A stretch of DNA of 64,000 nt from Halobacteriovorax sp. DA5 (GTDB lineage Bacteria > Bdellovibrionota > Bacteriovoracia > Bacteriovoracales > Bacteriovoracaceae), in contig NZ_PPDJ01000001.1 in NCBI RefSeq assembly GCF_002903145.1, forward strand, positions 248,001 through 312,000. Reading direction: 5' to 3'. The notes under the pieces were generated by a model. That model made no database searches. It was not told the DNA's origin and was given only the letters and a program-made list of their open reading frames with translations. Positions 16,117 through 25,332 of this stretch are shown here, piece after piece (position 1 is the first letter of the stretch; each line of letters begins with the position of its first letter). Position numbers and translations under genes: made by a program.

Positions 16117-16461
16117 GCCACATTCTTTAGCGTGGAGCTGAACCATATTCCTCACTTCTTTTGTTGAAACTAAATGGTCAAGAAGCGAAAACTTCTGCGT
16201 TAGAGGAATCGCACAACCATTGTCGCATTTAGCATCAGAAGTGATGATATTCACATGTTCTACTGGCTTCGTATTTTGAAAGCTTGCCATCCATTTGAAA
16301 TGCTCAAGAATCTTATCTGAAATATTCTGAGCTATTTCACTACGTCTTTCTAAGTTGTATAGAAAGCGGCCAGTATCTTTTTGGCGGCCATTAACTAATA
16401 TATGAATGACGCCTTTTTCTTTTAGATGTACACTGTTACTTAAACACTTTGGACAAAACAT
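16093..16461 (-). CDS. Small CxxC zinc-ribbon-like protein, unknown
   Basis: I do not recognise this 122-residue protein. It begins MFCPKC and has a further pair in AKCDNGC, together giving four cysteines that could bind one zinc. The rest is charged and helical, without signal peptide or membrane span. It runs towards the DUF2797 gene and overlaps it by 24 bases. The next gene, 16525, is divergent. Confidence 0.65.
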   Translation of the reverse strand: MFCPKCLSNSVHLKEKGVIHILVNGRQKDTGRFLYNLERRSEIAQNISDKILEHFKWMASFQNTKPVEHVNIITSDAKCDNGCAIPLTQKFSLLDHLVSTKEVRNMVQLHAKECGLDVDLDI

Positions 16462-16524
16462 TACTTTTCCTTAAATTTAAGTATAATTATAAAAGCTAAA
16501 TAAAAATTAATCAAAGGGTAAAAT

Positions 16525-17376
16525 ATGGAGCCAATTAAAAGAGCGATTCCTATGCGTGACGGTGTCAAATTGTATACCGAAGTCGTTGAGCACGGTGCTA
16601 AGTACTGGCTAATAGCGACTCATGGAATAGGTGAGCATTTAGGTCGACATAAATACCTACAAGAAATTTTTGGCTTTGATGTAAACGTTTTTCAATATGA
16701 TCTTCGTGGTCATGGCCGAAGTGGTGGAGAAAAAGCATATATCGATCCATTTGAGCAGTATATGTTAGACCTTGAAGATTGCCTTAAGCATTTAAGAGAG
16801 AATTATAAAATGGAAGATTATATTCTCTATGGGCATTCGATGGGTGCTCTAATCACTTGTGGCTTCACTCAGAATAACTTAAAAGATGGCCCAAAACCTA
16901 GAGCTATAATTGTAAACGCTCCTCCTGTTGGAGTAGGTGGTCCCTTCGCAAAGTTTGTTAATAAAGTGAAAGGCAAGTTCTTTAGCAAGCTGGCCTCGAT
17001 TAAAATGTCGATACCACTTGGTGGCCTTGTTGACTTAAATACATTATCTCACCGTAATCAAGTTGTTGAAGAATTTAAGAACGATCCGTTTAATCTTCAA
17101 AAGCTTCACACTAAACTTCTACTTGAAATGGTTTCCTGTAGTAAGAAGGTATTTTCAAAGCCTATTAATGATGAAGTGGAGAAATATATTTCTTATGGAA
17201 CTGCTGATGAGCTAGTTAGTGTTCCTGAACTTGAAAGGTACTTAAAGGAAGTAGACACAAGTTTTACGATTACAAAGATAGAAGGCGCACGACACGAACA
17301 ATATCAAGAAATTGAAAAGTATCGTACACCTTATTTTAACTATCTTAGGGAAATAGTTAAAAAACTAATTTTCTAA
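16525..17376 (+). CDS. Alpha/beta hydrolase, monoacylglycerol-lipase-like
   Basis: This 283-residue hydrolase has THGIGEHLGR near residue 32, then QYDLRGHGRSGG, the nucleophile Ser105 in GHSMGA and a late GARHEQYQE with the histidine. This is the serine aminopeptidase S33/Hydrolase_4 pattern typical of lysophospholipase or monoglyceride lipase enzymes. No signal peptide is visible. Its stop interlocks with that of the next, convergent gene. Confidence 0.85.
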   Translation: MEPIKRAIPMRDGVKLYTEVVEHGAKYWLIATHGIGEHLGRHKYLQEIFGFDVNVFQYDLRGHGRSGGEKAYIDPFEQYMLDLEDCLKHLRENYKMEDYILYGHSMGALITCGFTQNNLKDGPKPRAIIVNAPPVGVGGPFAKFVNKVKGKFFSKLASIKMSIPLGGLVDLNTLSHRNQVVEEFKNDPFNLQKLHTKLLLEMVSCSKKVFSKPINDEVEKYISYGTADELVSVPELERYLKEVDTSFTITKIEGARHEQYQEIEKYRTPYFNYLREIVKKLIF

Positions 17377-18038
17377 CGAGTTTGAATATAGTCGATAAAA
17401 TTTTTGATTACTTTACGTCCACCTTCGTAACCTGACTTTAGCTCTTCATCTGAAAGAGTCATCTCAATATGACTATCGACAAAATCTTGCGATGCCTCAG
17501 GGTGGCCTTGGAAGCTAAAGAATGGAAGAGTCTCATGAGCGATCCCATCAAGGAAGCAATCATTTGAAGTTGCTAGGTGAACAAAACCTTTTGGAAGCTC
17601 TTTCACTTCGTAGTGATGGGTAATAAAGAGACTAAATTCTTCACCCTTATTAAAACCAAATTTATCCATGAGAATTTTTGTTTTTCTGGTCCCTTCAAAA
17701 AGCTGATTATCAGGTTTAACCATATCAACTGTTGAGCCAAAGATGTCGGCAATCAGTTGATGGCCAAAGCAAATTCCCATAACAGGGATATCTTGTTCTA
17801 ATTTTTCTTTCATACGTTTAGCAAGATCGACTTGCCAATCAAGTCTTTGGTAGACGTTTGAGTCTGAGCCGAAAATGATATAGCCACTGGCCTCTTCAAT
17901 TTTATCTAGTGAGTCACATCCAAATTGAGATACCCAATGATATGTCGTTGGTATATTAAAATTTTGAATCATTTGATTCATACAATTGTAAGACGGATTG
18001 TTGATAGCACAGTCAATGATAGCAATAGGCTTCTTCAT
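17373..18038 (-). CDS. Class-I glutamine amidotransferase (GMP-synthase-like, stand-alone)
   Basis: This 221-residue protein has nucleophile Cys90 in GICFGHQL, with His179 and Glu181 in GHPEAS forming the triad. That makes it a free-standing glutaminase domain of the GMP-synthase-like group, which can also hydrolyse gamma-glutamyl compounds. No synthetase partner is adjacent, so the substrate is unknown. A long gene-poor stretch lies upstream of its start. Confidence 0.85.
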   Translation of the reverse strand: MKKPIAIIDCAINNPSYNCMNQMIQNFNIPTTYHWVSQFGCDSLDKIEEASGYIIFGSDSNVYQRLDWQVDLAKRMKEKLEQDIPVMGICFGHQLIADIFGSTVDMVKPDNQLFEGTRKTKILMDKFGFNKGEEFSLFITHHYEVKELPKGFVHLATSNDCFLDGIAHETLPFFSFQGHPEASQDFVDSHIEMTLSDEELKSGYEGGRKVIKNFIDYIQTR

Positions 18039-18463
18039 AATTTCACCTTCTAAGCTCGAATAAAAATGCGTTAATTAATGAGGGCATAATCTAACAAAAT
18101 TGTTAAAAAGCTAAAAGAAGTTTGTCGAAAAAAGAAATTACTTCTTATGAAAATTGACACTTTAATAAGTTCCGTTACACCTCAAACTTTTGGCACTTTT
18201 CAAATTAAAGTTTGAAAAATCAGTATTTTTAAAGGTCAAATATTTAAATACAATGAAAAACATTTGAAATTTATAACTTACCAAGACTTGGTAGGGCCTA
18301 AATGTGAATTCAATACCTTTCAATTTTGTCTCGAATCTAAAAAAAAAATACTTTGTTGATATGAGTTAAAGGGCTAATTTTATATAGAATCTAACTAAAA
18401 ACAGGTTAAAGTTAAGCTAAGAGTTAACCGATAAATAAATTAAGATTAATTCGGGGGGATATC
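18039..18463. other. Longest gene-free stretch, with inverted repeats
   Basis: These 425 bases separate two divergent genes and hold no open frame worth calling. They are very AT-rich. Two hairpins that cannot form together are visible: TCAAACTTT (18182-18190) with AAAGTTTGA (18207-18215), and TTTTCAAA (18197-18204) with TTTGAAAA (18211-18218). Nearer the 18464 gene, GGTTAA (18404-18409) and TTAACC (18424-18429) form a looser dyad among several GTTAA repeats. Promoters in both directions are expected; TATATA near 18381 may be a -10 region. Confidence 0.5.
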
Positions 18464-18940
18464 TTGTCAACTGCCAAGAAATTAGATCAAGACAATATTG
18501 AGAAGCCAGCAACTTCTGCAGAAGTGTCAAAGGTTTCAGCTTCTTCTAAAGATGAAAATCCATCTAATGTTCTAGAGTTTTCTATTACGAATCAGATCAA
18601 AAGTGTTGATTTATCAAAGTTAGGTGAAAGTTCTGAAGAGAGCACTGGTAGTTTAAATAATCTTGATCTAAGTGCTAAGCCAGTAGGCGATATCACTCAT
18701 ACACAAATCTTAAATTTAGCAAAAAGTTCAACTGAAGTGGATGTGCTTGAGGCACAGGTGAAGTTAATCGCCCTTTTTGTATCTGAGGCCAGACTACTTG
18801 AGGGCGAGCTGAATAAGTATATTCACGCAATTCACAAACAAAGCCCACAGTCTAAGAAGTATCTTCTTCAAATGAGGAAAGTTGTTAAAGACTTTTCTAA
18901 TATTGAAAAGATTCTTGAGAAGGCCAGGTCCGTAAAATAA
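18464..18940 (+). CDS. Cytoplasmic hypothetical protein, TTG start
   Basis: I do not recognise this 158-residue protein. The first 85 residues are Ser/Glu/Asp/Asn-rich and probably unstructured. Residues of about 85-158 form amphipathic helices (LEAQVKLIALFVSEARLLEGE and on) that look like a helical bundle or oligomerisation unit. No signal peptide or membrane span. The TTG start follows a run of six G residues (18452-18457), a strong ribosome site. The long upstream region suggests independent regulation. Confidence 0.65.
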   Translation: MSTAKKLDQDNIEKPATSAEVSKVSASSKDENPSNVLEFSITNQIKSVDLSKLGESSEESTGSLNNLDLSAKPVGDITHTQILNLAKSSTEVDVLEAQVKLIALFVSEARLLEGELNKYIHAIHKQSPQSKKYLLQMRKVVKDFSNIEKILEKARSVK

Positions 18941-18947
18941 GCTGGAA

Positions 18948-19136
18948 TTAGCGACTTGCTATTTGAAGTAGCTTATCCTCTTTTGTCTTCTTTGAGTCAC
19001 CCTCTTTTTTAGAATCTTTTTCATCTTTTTCAGGCCCTTGGTCTTCAACTGGAATACTCTTTAAGATCTCAGTTGCAGATACATTCATGTTAATACCAAG
19101 ACATGCGATTACGGCCATTGCTAGTAAAAGTTTCAT
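18948..19136 (-). CDS. Small exported charged protein
   Basis: This 62-residue product has a signal peptide (MKLLLAMAVIACLGINMNVSA, cut near residue 21). A highly charged Lys/Asp/Glu tail of about 40 residues follows (GPEKDEKDSKKEGDSKK). GAGGAAA stands two bases before the ATG, which supports a real gene despite its size. Function unknown; the mature peptide is too short and low-complexity for a fold call. Confidence 0.6.
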   Translation of the reverse strand: MKLLLAMAVIACLGINMNVSATEILKSIPVEDQGPEKDEKDSKKEGDSKKTKEDKLLQIASR

Positions 19137-19277
19137 AATTTCCTCACGTATAGAATTATGCTTAGAATAGGAAGGATTTAGGCCTTAGACAAAGAGAATC
19201 GGTCCGGTGTAGTAATTTTTTTAAACATGTAAGATTGAGATGGGATTCTTACAATGGAGAGGACATTTTTAAGAGTG

Positions 19278-19309
19278 AGGGTAAGTTTAAGCGGTGCCAA
19301 ACTTACCCT
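19278..19309 (-). terminator. Hairpin downstream of the M48 protease gene
   Basis: A perfect 11-bp inverted repeat, AGGGTAAGTTT (19278-19288) and AAACTTACCCT (19299-19309), with a 10-base loop, lies ten bases beyond the stop of the minus-strand protease gene. The following minus-strand bases are only moderately T-rich, so this may be a terminator or an RNA 3'-end stabiliser. Confidence 0.5.
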
Positions 19310-19318
19310 GAATATTTA

Positions 19319-20575
19319 TTATTTTTTGATAAATGTTTCTAGAAACTTCACCCTTGTCAGTGCTGGTGGGTGAGAGTGGTAAAATGAGCTGTAAACTGGA
19401 TCTGGAGTCAATGTACTAGCGTTATCCTTATACATCTTCACTAGAGCGTTAATAAGCTCCTGAGGATTTGAATGAATTGATGCAAATTCATCAGCTTCAA
19501 ATTCATACTTTCTCGATGCCCAAGATGAGATTGGAGTAATAAAGAAAGTATAGATACCACTAACAAGTAAAAATAGAGTTAGGGCCATGTAAGTTTGAGT
19601 TGTATGTACTCCATGCATTTCGAAGAACCATGATGTTTGCATCAGCTGACCTAGGATAAAAAGACCAATGAAGCTGAAGACGAAAGCTTTAATCATCATT
19701 TTAAGGATATGCTTACGCTTGAAGTGACCTAGCTCGTGAGCAAGTACGGCCTCTACTTCTGAAGCGCTTAATGTATTAATCAGAGTATCAAAGAAGACGA
19801 TACGCTTATTCTTTCCAAAGCCTGTAAAATAAGCGTTTCCATGTCCACTCCTACGTGAAGCATCCATCACAAAAAGCCCCTTACTTTCAAAATCGACACG
19901 CTTTAAAAGATCAAGAATTCGCTCTTTTACCTCTCCTTCTTCAAGTTCTGTAAATTTATTGAAAATTGGTGCGATAAAAGTTGGGTAAATCCACATAAGT
20001 AATAGTTGGAACACACTTAGAAATGCCCATGCATATGCCCACCAATACTGTCCTAAAGATTCCATGATCCAAAGAATTCCATAGATTAGTGGAGTTCCGA
20101 TAATTAGTCCTAGCAGTGAGCCTTTAATCATATCCATTACGAAAGTTTTAAAAGTTGTTTTGTTAAATCCATACTTTTCTTCGATAACGAAAGTTGAGTA
20201 AAGGGCCTCTGGTAGGCCAAGTATTGAATTAATGAAACTGAATGCCAAAATGAAAACCGTTCCAGTTAATAGCGGTGATAATCCAAGTGTCAGAATTGAT
20301 TTGTTAAGTGCGTCAAGTCCACCACCTAGAGTCCAAACAACAAGAATAATATAGCCCAGAAAGTTGAACAGTTGTCCCTTATTAAGCTTCTCCATAGTGT
20401 AGCGAGCAGCTTTCTGATGCTCTTCTAGTGAGATCTTGTCAGCGAATTCTTCCGGTACAGCATTAAAGTGTTTACCGATATGTTTAATATTTCTCTTATC
20501 TAGGTAAGCCTCAATTAATCCTTTGATACAAAGGACTGAAATAAATACTTTTGATGCGATCGTAAGATTGACCAT
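19319..20575 (-). CDS. M48 family membrane metalloprotease (Ste24/CAAX protease type)
   Basis: This 418-residue protein has several membrane spans and the zinc motif HELGH (His280, Glu281, His284), with the third ligand in the later EFEADEFA segment. The DASRRSGHGNAYFTGFG block before the zinc motif is typical of Ste24/CAAX-prenyl-protease-1 relatives. Bacterial members are membrane-quality-control proteases; they do not process prenylated proteins. Length fits the Ste24 group, not the shorter HtpX group. Divergent from the MBL-fold gene. Confidence 0.9.
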   Translation of the reverse strand: MVNLTIASKVFISVLCIKGLIEAYLDKRNIKHIGKHFNAVPEEFADKISLEEHQKAARYTMEKLNKGQLFNFLGYIILVVWTLGGGLDALNKSILTLGLSPLLTGTVFILAFSFINSILGLPEALYSTFVIEEKYGFNKTTFKTFVMDMIKGSLLGLIIGTPLIYGILWIMESLGQYWWAYAWAFLSVFQLLLMWIYPTFIAPIFNKFTELEEGEVKERILDLLKRVDFESKGLFVMDASRRSGHGNAYFTGFGKNKRIVFFDTLINTLSASEVEAVLAHELGHFKRKHILKMMIKAFVFSFIGLFILGQLMQTSWFFEMHGVHTTQTYMALTLFLLVSGIYTFFITPISSWASRKYEFEADEFASIHSNPQELINALVKMYKDNASTLTPDPVYSSFYHSHPPALTRVKFLETFIKK

Positions 20576-20646
20576 ATGCTTCCTTTTTTTTAACTTCTAT
20601 ATTTGTTATGACCTCTATATCATGACAAAAAAAAAGGTATTTGCCT

Positions 20647-21366
20647 ATGAATGTTCACCAAATTTATACCGATTCACCTCTACGCAATTACAACTACATT
20701 GTCGAAATGGGCAATGCAGAAGTTGCTGTAGTTGATCCTATCTATCCCGAATTAATCAACGAATGGTTGGCCAATAATGATCGTCAACTTGCAGTGATTT
20801 TACTCTCGCATGGACACTATGATCACGTGGCAGGTGTTGAGGCATTAGTAAAAGAGCATGGCGCTCAGATCTGGGGCCATAAAGATAGTTTTGAAACAAT
20901 TGACCGAATACTCGTTGATGGAGAAAGAATTTCAACCGCATTAGGGGAAATGGAAGTCATCGAGACTCCAGGACACACGATGGACCACTTATGCTTTCTA
21001 TTTTTTGAATCAGCTAAGCAGGTTGAGATCATTACAATGGATACGATTTTTAATGCAGGCATTGGAAATTGTAAAAATGGCGGCAATCTTGAAGTCTTCG
21101 TTAAGACTATTTTAGCACTTAATGAAAGAGTCGAGGATCAGGTTATTTTATGGCCTGGCCATGATTACATTATTAACAATCTAAACTTTACCTTGGCCAA
21201 TGACCCAGAGAATGAGGCAGCTAAAGAGTTACTTGAGCGAGTGCAATCTGAAGGTAGCATTGGATTTCAAACCAATTTTGAAACAGAAAGGAGAGTTAAC
21301 CTCTTCTTGATGTCGAGTGATAAAGAAAGAATTAAAGACTTAAGAAAGAAAAGAGATAATTGGTAA
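20647..21366 (+). CDS. Metallo-beta-lactamase-fold hydrolase (glyoxalase II-like)
   Basis: This 239-residue cytoplasmic enzyme has the two-metal motif HGHYDH (His55-His60), TPGHTMDHL near residue 113, and GHDYI later. It belongs with hydroxyacylglutathione-hydrolase-type thioesterases. gshA is present in this window, so glutathione thioesters are possible substrates, though that is inferred. ATG 20647 is preferred: AAAGG (20633-20637) is nine bases away, while the in-frame TTG at 20641 is too close. Bcp follows 25 bases downstream. Confidence 0.85.
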   Translation: MNVHQIYTDSPLRNYNYIVEMGNAEVAVVDPIYPELINEWLANNDRQLAVILLSHGHYDHVAGVEALVKEHGAQIWGHKDSFETIDRILVDGERISTALGEMEVIETPGHTMDHLCFLFFESAKQVEIITMDTIFNAGIGNCKNGGNLEVFVKTILALNERVEDQVILWPGHDYIINNLNFTLANDPENEAAKELLERVQSEGSIGFQTNFETERRVNLFLMSSDKERIKDLRKKRDNW

Positions 21367-21391
21367 ATTAAAAACAATTAAAGGAGTTGAT

Positions 21392-21865
21392 ATGAGTTTT
21401 CCAAAAGTTGGAAATATGGCGCCAGCATTTACAATGCTTAACCAAGATGAGCAAAAAGTAAGCCTTAAAGATTTTAAAGGTGAGAAGAACGTTGTTCTTT
21501 ATTTCTATCCAAAGGCGATGACACCAGGATGTACAACACAAGCTTGCGGTATTCGTGATTATAAGAAAGAGTTCGCAAAGGCCGATACAGTTGTTTTGGG
21601 TGTGTCTCCAGACGAGCCAGCACGTCTTGTGAAATTTATTGAAAAACAAAAACTGAATTTTGACCTTCTATCAGATCCAGAGCACAAGTCGATGGATAAG
21701 TATGGTGTTTGGGGACTTAAGAAATTCATGGGTAAAGAATACATGGGTGTTATCAGAACGACTTTTATTATTGGCAAAGACGGTCGTCTGAAATATGTAA
21801 TGGATAAAGTGAAAACTAAGTCACACCATGAAGACGTACTTAACTGGATTAAAGAGAATCTATAG
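21392..21865 (+). CDS. bcp: Thioredoxin-dependent peroxiredoxin (Bcp/PrxQ)
   Basis: This 157-residue enzyme reduces hydrogen and organic peroxides using thioredoxin. Peroxidatic Cys47 and resolving Cys52 (PGCTTQAC) are five residues apart, the PrxQ-alpha arrangement. Upstream are FTMLNQDEQKVSLKDFKG and YFYPKAMTPG, typical of the family. AAAGGAG gives a strong ribosome site before the ATG. It may be co-transcribed with the MBL-fold hydrolase. Confidence 0.95.
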   Translation: MSFPKVGNMAPAFTMLNQDEQKVSLKDFKGEKNVVLYFYPKAMTPGCTTQACGIRDYKKEFAKADTVVLGVSPDEPARLVKFIEKQKLNFDLLSDPEHKSMDKYGVWGLKKFMGKEYMGVIRTTFIIGKDGRLKYVMDKVKTKSHHEDVLNWIKENL

Positions 21866-21898
21866 ACTCTGTCTTTGAATTTTTAGAAGAGGAAGTAT

Positions 21899-23029
21899 AT
21901 GAAGGCCCTAATTTTATTTTTATTATTTTCAACGACTTATGCAGCAACAATTGAAGTGATGTCTTATAACGTTGAAAACTTATTCGATACGCAAAAAGAT
22001 GAAGGAAAGAACGACTGGTCATACCTTCCAAAGAATACTAAAGGAAAAGTTGAAGCTTGTAAGAAGGTTTCATCTAAGTACCGTCGTGAAGAATGTTATT
22101 CTGCAGATTGGACTCAAGAGAAACTTGATCTTAAGCTATCTCAAATTAAAGACGTTGTTCTTAAAGAAAGAAAAAAACTTCCAGATTTATTAGTAGTTTC
22201 AGAAATTGAAAATGAAAACGTAATCGGACAACTTGCGAAAGTTTTAGGTTATAAGAAATTCTATACATCTAATTCACCGGACTACCGTGGAGTTGACCTT
22301 GCTGTTCTTTTTAATGAAACAAAAGATTTCAAGTATGTTTCAAAAAGAGAGCATGTTCTAAAGAGTGATTACTTAAAGAAGAGACCTTCTCGTAATATCT
22401 TTGAAGTACAATTTAAGTTAGGAAATAATGACTTATATGTTTTTGCTAACCACTGGCCAAGTTTAGGAAACCCTGATGAGGCAAGAGTAACAGCGGCAAC
22501 AACTTTAAAATCTAGAATTGATGAAATCATGAAGAAAAATGCTAAGGCATCAGTTCTTGCTGTCGGTGACTTCAATACGATTCCAGAGCTAAAGGAAGCT
22601 GGCAATAAGCACCCAATGCGTGACGTTCTTTTAAAGGATGGAACGATAGTGGATGTTGAAAAGGTATTTCGCTCAGAAAAATCAAATGCAAAGAAAGTGC
22701 AAGAAATGCCACCGGGGACTTACTACTATGCTAAAAATTCTCAGTGGAATCACTTAGACCGCGTCTTTGTACCAAAGGTTATGCTAGGTGATAAGCATCC
22801 TATTAGAGTTGATTTAAAATCTTACAAGATTTATGCACCAGATTTTATTCGCCAACCTCAACCTCAAAGTGTTTATGAAGAAGACATTGAAGAGATGAGA
22901 GATCGCGGATTTAAAGTAGAGACAAAGAAAGTGCAAACAGCACCGAATCGTTATGATCACTTAGCAACTAAGAAAGCTAAGGCTGGATACTCTGATCACT
23001 TTCCACTTGTTTTCGAATTAAATTACTAA
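21899..23029 (+). CDS. Exported endonuclease/exonuclease/phosphatase-family protein
   Basis: This 376-residue protein has a short signal peptide (about residues 1-16, ending TTYAA). The EEP fold follows, with MSYNVENLFDTQKDEG (metal-binding Asn and acidic residues), VVSEIENEN, FANHWPSLGNP, AVGDFNTIP and a final GYSDHFPLVFEL with the catalytic Asp-His. EEP proteins cut phosphodiesters in nucleic acids or lipids. Export suggests extracellular or periplasmic nuclease, or phosphodiesterase use. GAGGAAG precedes the ATG. A strong terminator follows. Confidence 0.88.
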   Translation: MKALILFLLFSTTYAATIEVMSYNVENLFDTQKDEGKNDWSYLPKNTKGKVEACKKVSSKYRREECYSADWTQEKLDLKLSQIKDVVLKERKKLPDLLVVSEIENENVIGQLAKVLGYKKFYTSNSPDYRGVDLAVLFNETKDFKYVSKREHVLKSDYLKKRPSRNIFEVQFKLGNNDLYVFANHWPSLGNPDEARVTAATTLKSRIDEIMKKNAKASVLAVGDFNTIPELKEAGNKHPMRDVLLKDGTIVDVEKVFRSEKSNAKKVQEMPPGTYYYAKNSQWNHLDRVFVPKVMLGDKHPIRVDLKSYKIYAPDFIRQPQPQSVYEEDIEEMRDRGFKVETKKVQTAPNRYDHLATKKAKAGYSDHFPLVFELNY

Positions 23030-23035
23030 AAAAAG

Positions 23036-23062
23036 AAAGGCCCTTTAAAAGGGCCTTTTTTT
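23036..23062 (+). terminator. Bidirectional intrinsic terminator
   Basis: AAAGGCCC (23036-23043) and GGGCCTTT (23051-23058) form an 8-bp GC-rich stem with a 7-base loop, followed by a T run to 23062. The A-rich left flank serves as a T run for the opposite strand, so it also ends the convergent PAP2 gene. Confidence 0.9.
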
Positions 23063-24071
23063 ATTTATCAAATACGCTGTTAAAATATAGTCTTGTACAT
23101 TCTCTAACTGGATCAACACCAGCTGGGTTCTCTTGATAGAAATCCTTACACTTTTTCATGAAGTCTTGAGCATAAGTATCTTTCTTTTTTCTTCCGCGAA
23201 ATTCAAAGTGAAAACCAACGTAATCAGGAGCAACAACTGGGTGAATCGACATATCCCACTTTTCGTTTCTTTCTGGGTTGTACTCACTTGCATAAATTAG
23301 TTTACCTGTTATGTGACCTACAAGAGCACCAATAGCAACATCACTTGCCCAGTGTGCACGGTCGTGAACACGTGACCAACCACCAATAGCTGCTGCTGTA
23401 TACGCAAGAACAGGGATGAATTTTGATTCATCTTTGTAGTGTTCTGCAATTACTGTCGCAAATGTAAAAGCTGTCGTAGTATGTCCCGAAGGAAATGAAA
23501 CGTTATCGTTATCCCAATTAAATCCAGTAAAATCATTCTTATCTTCTGTTTTGTTTGGTCTAACACGGCTAAAAGTCATCTTAGCAGCTCTTGTGATTAG
23601 TCCCGATAATACAGTTGCCTTAAGTGCAACTTTTGAGATTCTTTTGATCTCATCATTTTGAATAACAACACCTAGAGCGTAACCTGCGGCAGAAAGTTGG
23701 ATAGGGTAACTTCCAGCTTTTTCACCCCAGAAAGCAATTTCTTCTGAAACTTCTGTACGATTGTCTTGAGCAAATTGCATTAACTCTTCATCGTTATTAA
23801 ATAGTAAAATTGCCGTACCAGCAGTTGCTCCAATCAGTGCAAGCTCGCCATTTGTAAGGCCAACAGGAAGCGTTTGATAAGAAGGAGCGAAAGTATATTC
23901 ACCGTAACGGTTAATAATTCCATCTTCGGCGTAGCGAGGTTGAAATACACTATCTTCTCCCATTCCTGGGCAGTGACCATCTCTTAAGAAATCTTCTACT
24001 AAGCATTCAGCTTGAGCATTAATTACGAATACTAGGCATGCCAATATTCTTAAAAACTTACGTCCTCTCAT
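23061..24071 (-). CDS. Exported PAP2-type acid phosphatase
   Basis: This 336-residue protein has a signal peptide (about 1-21, ending NAQA). The three phosphatase motifs are present in order: KMTFSRVRP (KxxxxxxRP), FPSGHTT (PSGH) and SRVHDRAHWASDV (SRxxxxxHxxxD). Such enzymes dephosphorylate lipid pyrophosphates, phosphatidic acid or small esters. Signal peptide and a few hydrophobic helices suggest a periplasmic or membrane-associated enzyme. Its end shares the terminator with the EEP gene. Confidence 0.92.
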   Translation of the reverse strand: MRGRKFLRILACLVFVINAQAECLVEDFLRDGHCPGMGEDSVFQPRYAEDGIINRYGEYTFAPSYQTLPVGLTNGELALIGATAGTAILLFNNDEELMQFAQDNRTEVSEEIAFWGEKAGSYPIQLSAAGYALGVVIQNDEIKRISKVALKATVLSGLITRAAKMTFSRVRPNKTEDKNDFTGFNWDNDNVSFPSGHTTTAFTFATVIAEHYKDESKFIPVLAYTAAAIGGWSRVHDRAHWASDVAIGALVGHITGKLIYASEYNPERNEKWDMSIHPVVAPDYVGFHFEFRGRKKKDTYAQDFMKKCKDFYQENPAGVDPVRECTRLYFNSVFDK

Positions 24072-24234
24072 AAATTCTCCCTAAACAAAATTATATTTGT
24101 GCCATTATATCTTGATAGGTAAATCACTAGTGTGTTTTTGTTGTATTTACATAGGGGCTACAAATTTTAGACAGTTAGATGGCGGTAATATATTTCCTCA
24201 ATTTTTACAGATAAAATTAAGTTAAAATAGTTGA

Positions 24235-25332
24235 ATGAGGGGAATTTTAATTCTAATTTTAACTATTTACGGCCTATGTGCATATTCATCAAATGACTTT
24301 AAATACCAAGATCGTTCGAATGATTTTAAAGGGTTAGCTAAGTCCCTTATTGCTGAATATGAGTATCAGGACTTCAGTGGCTTTTATCAAAACTACTCAG
24401 AGCACTTCTTGGCCAATCAAGTTTTTACTAAAGGAAGTGAAAGGTTCTTAATTAAGCTTGGACTAGAGGCAGATTCTAATCATTTAAATAAATTTATAGA
24501 ACTTGAAAGAGGAGAGGTTGTAAACTTCAATGTTAATAGCACTCCAGTATCTATCTATTTTGAAAATATCTCAAAAGTTGAAAAATATAAGATCGTAAAA
24601 AGTGTAAAGGGCTTTGTTGCAAAACAGATTAAGAAAGGTAGCTTTAAGAAGTACACTCTCTTAGATCTAATTATTCCAAAGGCCCACGCATTAGAGTGTG
24701 AAAATCAGCTTGAAGAGATTGTTAATATCAATGATCTCCAAGCTCCAATTGATAAGTTCAATAAAGACTATCTGATGTCACAAGCAAGTGGCTGTGTACA
24801 GAAGGCGCTTAGTGCTGCATGGGCAAGGACTGGCGGGCTTGTTCAAGATGTTGGAAGTGGGGTTTGGAATTTTATAAAATCTCCAGTTAAGTCAGCAAAG
24901 AAATTTTGGAATAGTGCAGTCGATACTTATGAGACAACAAAAGAATTCATTACGCAAATTGATGAAAGGTTGGCCGCTCTTGGGGATGCCCTTGGCGCTA
25001 TGTCAGTTGAGTCGCAAGTTCAATTAGTTTGTGCACTTGTGGGGAATTTAGGATCTAACGTTCTTCTTAATGTTATTATGAAAGGTCCACTAGGTCTTGC
25101 TAATGCTATGACTTCGTTAGCGGACTTATCAAAAAGGGTGACATCATCAGCAAAATTTCTCCAACTTCTTGATCAGTTAAAGAATGTTGGAAAGTTAGGA
25201 AAGGATAAAGTCGGGGAATTGATTAATAAAGTTCTTACGACAAATAATAAAGAGGGTCTTGATAAGGTAAATTCTCTTTCATCAGCTAATTACGTAAACC
25301 TTACAGTGGAGTATGCAGCATGCGCGCTTTAA
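24235..25332 (+). CDS. Exported protein with pretoxin-like alpha-helical domain
   Basis: This 365-residue protein has a signal peptide (about 1-17). Residues 20-150 form an unfamiliar mixed domain. From about 190 on there is a helical segment (GSGVWNFIKSPVKSAKKFW), an acidic helix, then a hydrophobic stretch VQLVCALVGNLGSNVLLNVI and KLGKDKVGELI. The last part resembles the linker/pretoxin regions I associate with polymorphic toxins, but that rests on resemblance only. The gene runs 13 bases into the next gene, whose product looks like a toxin domain, so a split toxin system is inferred. Weak ribosome site; function unproven. Confidence 0.6.
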   Translation: MRGILILILTIYGLCAYSSNDFKYQDRSNDFKGLAKSLIAEYEYQDFSGFYQNYSEHFLANQVFTKGSERFLIKLGLEADSNHLNKFIELERGEVVNFNVNSTPVSIYFENISKVEKYKIVKSVKGFVAKQIKKGSFKKYTLLDLIIPKAHALECENQLEEIVNINDLQAPIDKFNKDYLMSQASGCVQKALSAAWARTGGLVQDVGSGVWNFIKSPVKSAKKFWNSAVDTYETTKEFITQIDERLAALGDALGAMSVESQVQLVCALVGNLGSNVLLNVIMKGPLGLANAMTSLADLSKRVTSSAKFLQLLDQLKNVGKLGKDKVGELINKVLTTNNKEGLDKVNSLSSANYVNLTVEYAACAL

